Origin: Prosapia bicincta
Taxonomy: Eukaryota > Arthropoda > Insecta > Hemiptera > Cercopidae
DNA length: 64,000 nucleotides
NCBI GenBank assembly: GCA_036971475.1
Contig: JBAIZL010000006.1
Coordinates: forward strand, 95,599,265 to 95,663,264
Reading direction: 5' to 3'
The notes under the pieces were generated by a model that saw nothing but the letters and a program-made list of their open reading frames with translations, ran no database searches and was not told the DNA's origin. The number at the start of each line of letters is the position of its first letter. Position 1 is the first letter of the stretch. The translations under genes were made by a program, and so were the position numbers. Positions 58,045-64,000 of the stretch are shown here, in pieces.

Positions 58045-58690
58045 CTTCTGGAGAGAATAATTCTAGAATTGGTGCAAAAGCTTCAATTCTTCATCTACTG
58101 ACACACTGTCAGTAGCTTGATGTATATCTACTAGTTTTGTAGAAAAGCTATAAAAAGTATAAGTCTCTATATCTTTAAGGATTAAGTTTGAGATTAATGG
58201 CGTAGAAACCAACAAGGAACAGAAATGTGGCTAATATTGCTATTATTGGTTGATCTGGAAAGGGGTATATTCTACTAAAGGTAATGTGGAATGTTTTATG
58301 ATATGAGTGGTCTATGGGGATAAAAGTATTACTTAATGCCTAAGGATGCATCTAAGGCATCAGAGTAACTTATGGTGGAAATTTTGGAGGGAATAGTTCT
58401 GAGCTCGATGCTAAAGTTTTAGCCCTTCATGTCTTAACAGTGCATCCAATTGCTTTGAAGAAAACTTATATAAATTATATAAGTCTATAGCATTAAGATT
58501 TAAGTTTGAGAGTAGTGGCGTAGAAAATGACATAGATCTCAAGAAACAGAAATCGGGCTACACTGGTTGGTCTAAAAAGGCATATGCTCTACTAAAGTCA
58601 ATGTGGAATGTTATATGTGTCGTCTATGGGGTCTAAGTTTTAACCTAATGCCTTAGGATGGATATTACTGAATCCAAGTAACTTGAAATG
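58045..58690. repeat. Diverged tandem duplication, unit about 318 bp
   Basis: TAAGTTTGAGATTAATGGCG at 58183 and TAAGTTTGAGAGTAGTGGCG at 58501 are 318 bp apart. Around them AATAATTCTAGAATTG / AATAGTTCTGAGCTCG, GGTTGATCTGGAAAGG / GGTTGGTCTAAAAAGG, TAATGTGGAATGTT / CAATGTGGAATGTT and CTTAATGCCTAAGGATG / CCTAATGCCTTAGGATG recur in order. The copies are much more diverged than the 442-bp pair, hence older. No open frame; source unknown. Confidence 0.75.
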
Positions 58691-59039
58691 ATGACTTTGT
58701 TACCCTAATAGATATACAAAATTTACATAAGTTTCCTCCAGAGATAACTTGAAATTGTATTTGTTAAATATCACTGTGATGTCCAGACCGTTAAAGAATG
58801 GAATTCTGGCGGTGGAGTAACATGGAACACTATTTTGCCAAACACTATGAATATAAACATATTGAATATAAGCTTGACCCTCCCCATGGTGGACATTCAC
58901 TATAAAGTTATAAGTTGCATATTTTCACTGTGCCTGCCATCCATTTTATAGGATATGGGAATATTTTTGTAATTTTAATGTATTATAATGTAGAAAAATA
59001 AATTAAATGGGAATGTAGTAACGGATGAATAATTATTGA

Positions 59040-59430
59040 GGATCTGAGTAAAAACTTTCAACTTACTTGCTGTTGCATTTCGAAACAATCATTTCATTGA
59101 TGAAGACAACTTGCTAGTCAAGATGTTTACAACAAGCAACTTTGATTTAAGTGACCAACGGTCGTCAGTAATCAACCTTAACCGTTGGATAAAACTCGAG
59201 GTATACAAAACCTCCCTTCATATTTCTTTTAACTCAAAATGCCTCAAACAAAACCTAACACCTAATTATGTCATAATAACAATGAAAAACAAAATACTGA
59301 GCATCGGTTGACTTCGTCAATGAAACAATTGTTTCGAAACACATCAGAAAATAAGTTGAAAGTTTTCACTCAGTTACTCAATAATTACTTATGATTTATT
59401 CAGTCAATTCAAGATGATTACAATAAGTAA
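59040..59430. mobile_element. PLE family K copy with possible N-terminal coding scrap
   Basis: Arms: AAACTTTCAACTTACTTGCT and TTTCGAAACAATCATTTCAT on the left, their inverses at 59300-59370 on the right, and the family tail (inverted TTCAAGATGATTACAATAAG) at the right end. The enclosed plus frame (59150-59290) reads LNRWIKLEVYKTSLHISFNS followed by KCLKQNLTPNYVII, which resembles the region before the RT of PLE proteins (K-x-x-K-x-x-L-x-F, then L-TP-x-Y/F-V). If right, this copy kept the 5' instead of the 3' coding end. Confidence 0.55.
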
Positions 59431-59585
59431 CATTAAATAGTAGCTACTTTCTGTAATGTATTGAGAGTGTTTTAAGGGTTTAGATTAGCTAAAATGGCAA
59501 AACATAGAAATTTAATCTTTTCTTTAAATGACTGATATTTAAATAAAATAACTTGAAAATCTATTTAAATGTAAAAAATTCTTAC

Positions 59586-59814
59586 CCATATGATCCAATG
59601 GATGTGTTAGCCTGATCAGCTCTAACTTTGAAATGATCGAAAACAAGTGTAACTTGTTCGTTAGGTGTAGCAATAAATACGTAGGAACAATTTGTCTGGC
59701 TAGGGTAGTTGGAAGGGTATCTAGGAGAGTTAAATTCCCCTTTTTTACGACTTGAGCTACGATAAGTAAAAGTACAACTGCCATCAGGAGCTGCAGTTCC
59801 AGGTATCCTGTACT
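59586..59814 (-). CDS. CUB-CUB-LDLa membrane protein, exon coding the first half of CUB1
   Basis: The most upstream exon found. After TTTTCCAG it reads EYRIPGTAAPDGSCTFTYRS, SSRKKGEFNSPRYPSNYPSQ, TNCSYVFIATPNEQVTLVFD and HFKVRADQANTSIGSYG. The C, SPRYPSNYP and NCSY landmarks are those of a CUB N-terminal half, with a long loop (ADQANTSIGSYGS) before the third Cys. Donor GTAAG at 59585-59581. The first base of the Glu codon comes from an unseen upstream exon, so signal peptide and any earlier domains lie outside the window or were missed. NCS and NTS are possible N-glycosylation sites. Confidence 0.88.
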
Positions 59815-60179
59815 CTGGAAAATAAAAACAAAATTTCAATAACATAAGTAGTAAAAGTAAAATTGTTATAAAAATTATCTGTTAGTCAATATTCTATAAA
59901 ACAAAAAAACATTTAAATGCTTTGGTTAGTGAAAATACACTGCCATTAGATGATATATTGCCTGATGTATTTTTGGAAAATATTGAATACAACTAATTAA
60001 CTGAATTATAAAACTATACTTGTATACTATATTTGGTTATGGTTTTATATACATATTTAAATTTATTCGTTTTACCAACAAAAATATTTAAGTTGTTTTA
60101 ATTTTATTTCAGTAAAAGAAGCTATAAATGATAAAAAAAATATAAAACAACCATACACAAATTTAAATCAATATTATTG

Positions 60180-60274
60180 CTTACAACTTTTTAAAAAAAT
60201 GTTTTAACTTGCCATTTTTTAAAAAAGTTGTAAGTGATTACTAGTAGCTCACGCGAAGATGGAATCAACAAATG
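60180..60274. mobile_element. 95-bp PLE family C miniature copy with 12-bp TSD
   Basis: TCAATATTATTG repeats exactly at 60168-60179 and 60275-60286. The element holds only the outermost parts of both pLTR arms (CTTACAACTTTTTAAAAAAA / TTTTTTAAAAAAGTTGTAAG) and the tail TACTAGTAGCTCACGCGAAG plus ATGGAATCAACAAATG. Everything between the arm tips of the 42425 copy is missing. Confidence 0.85.
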
Positions 60275-60394
60275 TCAATATTATTGATTTAATGACAAAA
60301 CACACTCACAATCAAATATTATATTTGAACACATAATTAACTACCACTCTATGAACAATAATACACCACAGACTCACACCAATACAACAGTTTT

Positions 60395-60500
60395 GTCCGT
60401 GACTCACAGCATTAAACAATGCGCTGACCTAGTGTGAAAGGCGTCTGATGAAAAATATCAGTAAGTAGTGGTATTTTTACTATGTGATACCAAAAGTAGT
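60395..60500. repeat. PLE-like family B right arm
   Basis: GTCCGTGACTCACAGCATTAAACAATGCGC, then AAAGGCGTCTGATGAAAAAT, ATCAGTAAGTAGTGG and TGTGATACCAAAAGTA. Only one arm is present. Confidence 0.6.
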
Positions 60501-60649
60501 ATATTCAATATTGTTTGGATGTGAGAAATTATTATCAGTATTATGTTTTAGTATTTTTGAATAATAAAACAAATTATTTACTTTTATAATCAAACATTAG
60601 AAAACGTATTACAAACTAGTTCTTGATTTTACTGAATTATTCTTAAGTA

Positions 60650-61665
60650 ATTGTATTAAAACTAAGTGAAAACTTTGTGAATTTACTGTAATTTACTTCT
60701 GAAACTGTCATTTCGCTGATGAAGCCTACCTACTATTGACGACATTTATTTAAGGTTGCATGCATATGATTTATGTGTGTTGATGGGGTCTAGGATACGC
60801 AGGTTTTGTAATATGTACTGGACAATGGTGTTAGATTTGAAGTATATGTGATCGTTTAATATTTGTTGATTTTTTGTCATGTGATGTTTTTATATTTCAA
60901 AATCCTTTTTAGTGGTTAGTTTCTACTATGGTTTAGTACATGTGGTTAAATTAGTCTGGATGGTTGAGTATATCTGTTGGGTGTCTTGTATGTGTTTTGT
61001 AGTTAGTTTATTTTTTGTATGTCATTTTATGTTCCCTGCTCCTTGAGTTAATTGATCTATAGGTTTGGTAAATGTAGAAGCAGTTATTTCATGTTATTTT
61101 TATATTACAGATAGTTTTGCATTTGCCTCTTTTCTGTTTAGGGGGTTGTAAGTGTTTTTTAAAAGTGTTTGTAGTTTTGTATGATATTTGATACTTGAAT
61201 TTTCTGAAGGTGGAAGCAATTTTGTATATGTATTTACTGTAGTATTGAAGCAATTTATTGTTTGTTTTGTGGTTCAAAAGCTTTTCTGTTTGAAGGTGGT
61301 TTTTGTGTTAAGTTATGTTCAGTACATTGTACATAACTAAATTTGTAGCCATTTTTTCCGGAATCTATTTTATACTGTGTTAAGTTCTTCGACATAGTAT
61401 TATCGTATCATGGGTCTTTTGAGTAATTTAGCATGTGGTCAATGTTTGTATTAGGTGATTAGAAGTGTTGTGTATGATAGCGTCAGTAGTTGTTGGTTTC
61501 TGGTATATTTTAAGTTATGTAACTAGTTGACTTTAGTAGTTTGAGGTCTAGAAAGTTTATTTTGTGATCATCTACCATTTCAAGGATGAATGTTAGTTTA
61601 TGGTGTTTGGTGTTGATGTAATTGTGTAGGTTTGTGAGATGCACTTTGTTGACACTCCATAGTAT
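60650..61665 (-). mobile_element. Decayed PLE with RT thumb and linker remnants
   Basis: The minus strand is A/C-rich like the coding strand of families C and D. Across stops it shows YQKPTTTDAIIHNTSNHLIQ (the YRKPT-x-TD motif of the RT thumb, around 61500-61440), then a basic linker HLQPPKQKRGKC and IASTFRKFKYQISYKTTNTF (61240-61115) leading toward the endonuclease. The GIY-YIG core is not clearly readable. The left end near 60710 has TTTCGCTGATGAAGCC, part of the shared motif. It lies upstream of the first CUB exon found, probably in an intron. Confidence 0.6.
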
Positions 61666-61951
61666 TAGAATAAATATTCAACTGAATCCTTGAAAGTATA
61701 TTATGAGCACAGTAAGCTGCTACAGTTTTCATATTGTTTAAAACACATTTACTTATAAAATTTCCTTATTGCTAGAAATGTCATGTAATATAGAAGGCAC
61801 AGAATAATTGTTGTGAGGCTTCTGAAAAAGAAAATTACAATCCCCACGATCGAAATTGATTATAATTATAGTTTGTAAAATTATATGTATTATAATATAA
61901 CAATAACAGCAAGAAGAGAAGAGTAATTTTTAATCTTATTTTCATACTATC

Positions 61952-62227
61952 CAGAGGTGTAGTGGGGCGAGAGTAGCGTTCCCACTCTGCTTTTTCCAAG
62001 AATTCTATATATTATTTCGACCTATGTTTTACAGTTTACTAATAGTAGCTTAAAGCAATATAACCATTGTACTGTTAGGTTATACACTTTTTTAAAGCTA
62101 AAAATCAGTGAGCACTTCGGACACTGCCTTATAAAGGGGGGTGGGGCATTCTGAATTGGCCAATGTTAGTCAATTCTCAAAAGATTCCTAGCGTTGCCAC
62201 ACTGAAAAATATACATCTACACCACTG
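61952..62227. mobile_element. MITE with CAGnGGTGTAG inverted ends
   Basis: Left CAGAGGTGTAGTGGGG and right ACATCTACACCACTG are inverted ends; the 276-bp interior is non-coding and has a G-rich stretch (GGGGGGTGGGGC). CAGnGGTGTAG ends resemble hAT-type MITEs. The expected 8-bp TSD is not evident, so the family is tentative. Confidence 0.55.
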
Positions 62228-62408
62228 ATTTATCCACAAGCTTAATATTTGAACCATTGCATGTCATAATGTACTTCTAATTAATTTTTTTTTTGAAACC
62301 ACATAGAATTTTTTGTTTGAAACTTGTTTTTGAAATAATACAAAGTATCATCTTCAAAACTATGGACACATCGAAAGCAGATATTTTATTCTAAAACTAA
62401 AGTTTTCT

Positions 62409-63820
62409 TACTATTTATTAGGAATATACTGTGGTTGAATTTAATAATAAATACACACAAACCTCTTAACCACAAACTTTCTTTAATTTACCCTAATGTA
62501 CATTTCAGTTACAAAGTAACCATCCTCAGAGGGATAACATACAAAGACTGATTAACGCTAAAAAAATACCTTATTTATAATCTATAGAACTTTAATATTA
62601 AAGAATTTCAAATAGATCCATTTCTAAGGATCATCAATGATCAACATCCTAATATTATATTTACTTATGAAATTGAAAGAGATGAACGTTTACCGTTTCT
62701 TGATGTTTATTGTATTAGAAATAGAGATAAATTAGTTTTTGATATTTATAGAAAGCCAACATCCAATGATAGATTTATTCCAAACGAATCTAACCATTGT
62801 AACCAGCACAAATTTGCAGCTTTCAATTCTTTAGTTAATAGGTTGATTAATTTTCCTTTGAGTAAAAGACGTTTTGATATTGAATTAGAACATATTAAAA
62901 GTACAGCTGAATTTAATGGTTATGAACGTAAAATTATTGATAATATCCTTAGGAAGCAAAAGATTAGGATTTTTCGGAAGAAATTAACAACATTACCTTT
63001 GGAAACTAAAGAAGAAAGCCGTTTTATTAGTTCACCTTTTGACAAAGTTTTAACCAAAGGGCTGGAGGGAATTTTTAAGAATGTTAAATTGAGAGTTGCG
63101 TATAAAAATCATAATAACCTTAAAAATTTATTAGGTTATGCAAAAGATAAAGTAGAAACACTTGATAAATCAGGGATTTACCAAGTTAATTGTAAGGATT
63201 GTGATAAAATGTATATTGGGCAGACAAGACGAAAAGTAATAACTAGATTTAAGGAACATATTAGGGATATTAAATACCAAAGATCTGATAAGTCTAGTAT
63301 TGCTGCCCATATTTTAGAGACCAATCACAATCTAGATGTTAATAATGTCAAGTTAATTAAGAATGTTAGAACTAATAAGTTATTAAATAGTTTTGAAAGT
63401 TTAAAAATTAGTAAACATAAACCTGAGAATTTATTAAATTCTGATAGAGGTCCTATTCCTAATTCAATTTTATATTCATTTGTTAAATAGGATTATGATT
63501 TTTATATTAAATTTTTTGTTGGTTATAATTTCAAAAAACAATTTTAATTATGTTTTTATTGTATTTTTAATTTATATTTTAGTAAGTTGACGTTAGATAT
63601 CTTGCTTTCACTCGATGGGCGTGGCTACGCCTTGTTTAACAGGTGGGGCCGCGGCGGTCGGAGTGGGAGTGACTAGTTCTGTAGATTATAAATAAGGTAT
63701 TTTTTTAGCGTTAATCAGTCTTTGTATGTTATCCCTCTGAGGATGGTTACTTTGTAACTGAAATGTACATTAGGGTAAATTAAAGAAAGTTTGTGGTTGA
63801 GAGGTTTTTGTGTATTTATT
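62409..63820 (+). mobile_element. PLE with RT thumb and GIY-YIG ORF, inverted pLTRs and 13-bp TSD
   Basis: ACTAAAGTTTTCT repeats exactly at 62396-62408 and 63821-63833, defining a 1412-bp insertion. It has a 34-bp tail at the left, an inverted pLTR (62443-62585), a coding part, then a direct pLTR (63685-63820). The open frame runs from about 62587, just after an in-frame TAG, to TAG at 63488-63490. RT is cut 5' of the thumb: LPFLDVYCIRNRDKLVFDIY, RKPTSNDRFIPNESNH; then linker FNGYERKIID; then GIY-YIG: SGIYQVNCKDCDKMYIGQTR, RKVITRFKEH and HILETNH, with CX2C and two His for a CCHH site. No internal stop in 300 codons, so it is recent. Confidence 0.92.
62587..63490 (+). CDS. Truncated PLE protein: RT thumb plus GIY-YIG endonuclease
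   Basis: About 300 uninterrupted codons. The first codon is not a start: the frame is cut by the inverted pLTR, and the catalytic YADD part of RT is missing, so no active RT can be made. A TTG at 62843 and several internal ATG codons exist, but no start is supported. The endonuclease (GIY at 63173, YIGQT at 63212, R-x-x-R, EH, HIL-x-x-NH) looks intact and in other PLEs makes the target-site nick. It lacks its C-terminal glutamate assignment here because the last strands are hard to align. Probably a dead copy with an intact endonuclease domain. Confidence 0.85.
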
Positions 63821-63833
63821 ACTAAAGTTTTCT

Positions 63834-64000
63834 CATAACCTTTCCAGGTTACTACAAATTGTAATGTTAGAAATACTCATGAATAGCACAAGACAATTAA
63901 TACTTTTAATAATTTATTTTGTCAACGTTTCCACCTTTATATCAGAGAATAACTTTTTCATATCAAGACACTAAAATTATATTACAATCATATAAGCCTA
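63834..64000. other. AT-rich sequence at the right edge
   Basis: Nothing recognised; presumably upstream intron of the CUB gene. Confidence 0.4.

Noticed and set aside
1..64000. tRNA, rRNA or other structured RNA genes.
   Set aside because: No cloverleaf with tRNA A/B boxes and no rRNA-like conserved block was recognised on reading both strands; a dedicated scan could not be run.

Overview
This is a strongly AT-rich eukaryotic nuclear window with short split exons, kilobase introns, GT-AG splice sites, microsatellites and many transposon remnants. The two host genes (a mitochondrial carrier and a CUB/LDLa membrane protein) and the mix of Penelope-like elements (PLEs), mariner and Tigger copies fit an arthropod; I cannot fix the order. 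There is no bacterial-type gene organisation.

Layout. Both host genes lie on the minus strand. Left: the first three coding exons of a SLC25A33/SLC25A36 (fly/yeast Rim2-like) mitochondrial pyrimidine nucleotide carrier at 12268-12222, 7354-7076 and 2771-2593; the rest lies off the left edge. Right: six exons of a single-pass membrane protein with two CUB domains, one LDLa module, a transmembrane helix and a short Arg-rich tail (NETO/SOL-2-like architecture) at 59814-59586, 57283-57063, 55811-55629, 54588-54450, 53254-53070 and 39427-39201. Its 5' end was not found and probably lies beyond the right edge. All splice phases join without a break.

Everything else I recognise is repeat-derived. 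The dominant signal is a swarm of PLEs from several families. Most copies are foldbacks: two inverted terminal blocks (pLTRs) meet head to head, one carries a short single-ended tail, and target-site duplications (TSDs) of 9-13 bp flank many copies. Some keep coding sequence (RT thumb, NGY linker, GIY-YIG endonuclease) between the arms: 62409-63820, 34106-34751, 14456-15103, 17459-18385, 5836-6398 and 60650-61665. Others are empty hairpins of the same families, the clearest being 36328-36584 against 62409-63820. Near the inner end of many arms sits one recurring RNA-like motif, CTGANGA, then usually one extra base, a 4-7 bp stem with a small loop, then GAAA. It resembles the core and stem II of a hammerhead ribozyme and is conserved in form while the stem sequence differs among families.

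DNA transposons include a decayed mariner (21335-22277), a Tigger/pogo-like pseudogene (42020-43160) with a PLE foldback nested in it, two piggyBac-like MITEs (23594-24062 and 33236-33730) and a TIR-bounded MITE (61952-62227). Other repeats are a 442-bp tandem duplication, a 318-bp diverged duplication, a 26-bp minisatellite and a 95-bp triplication inside a PLE. Two exons of the CUB gene have PLE foldbacks within about 15-30 nt of a splice site, so the swarm comes very close to host splicing signals.
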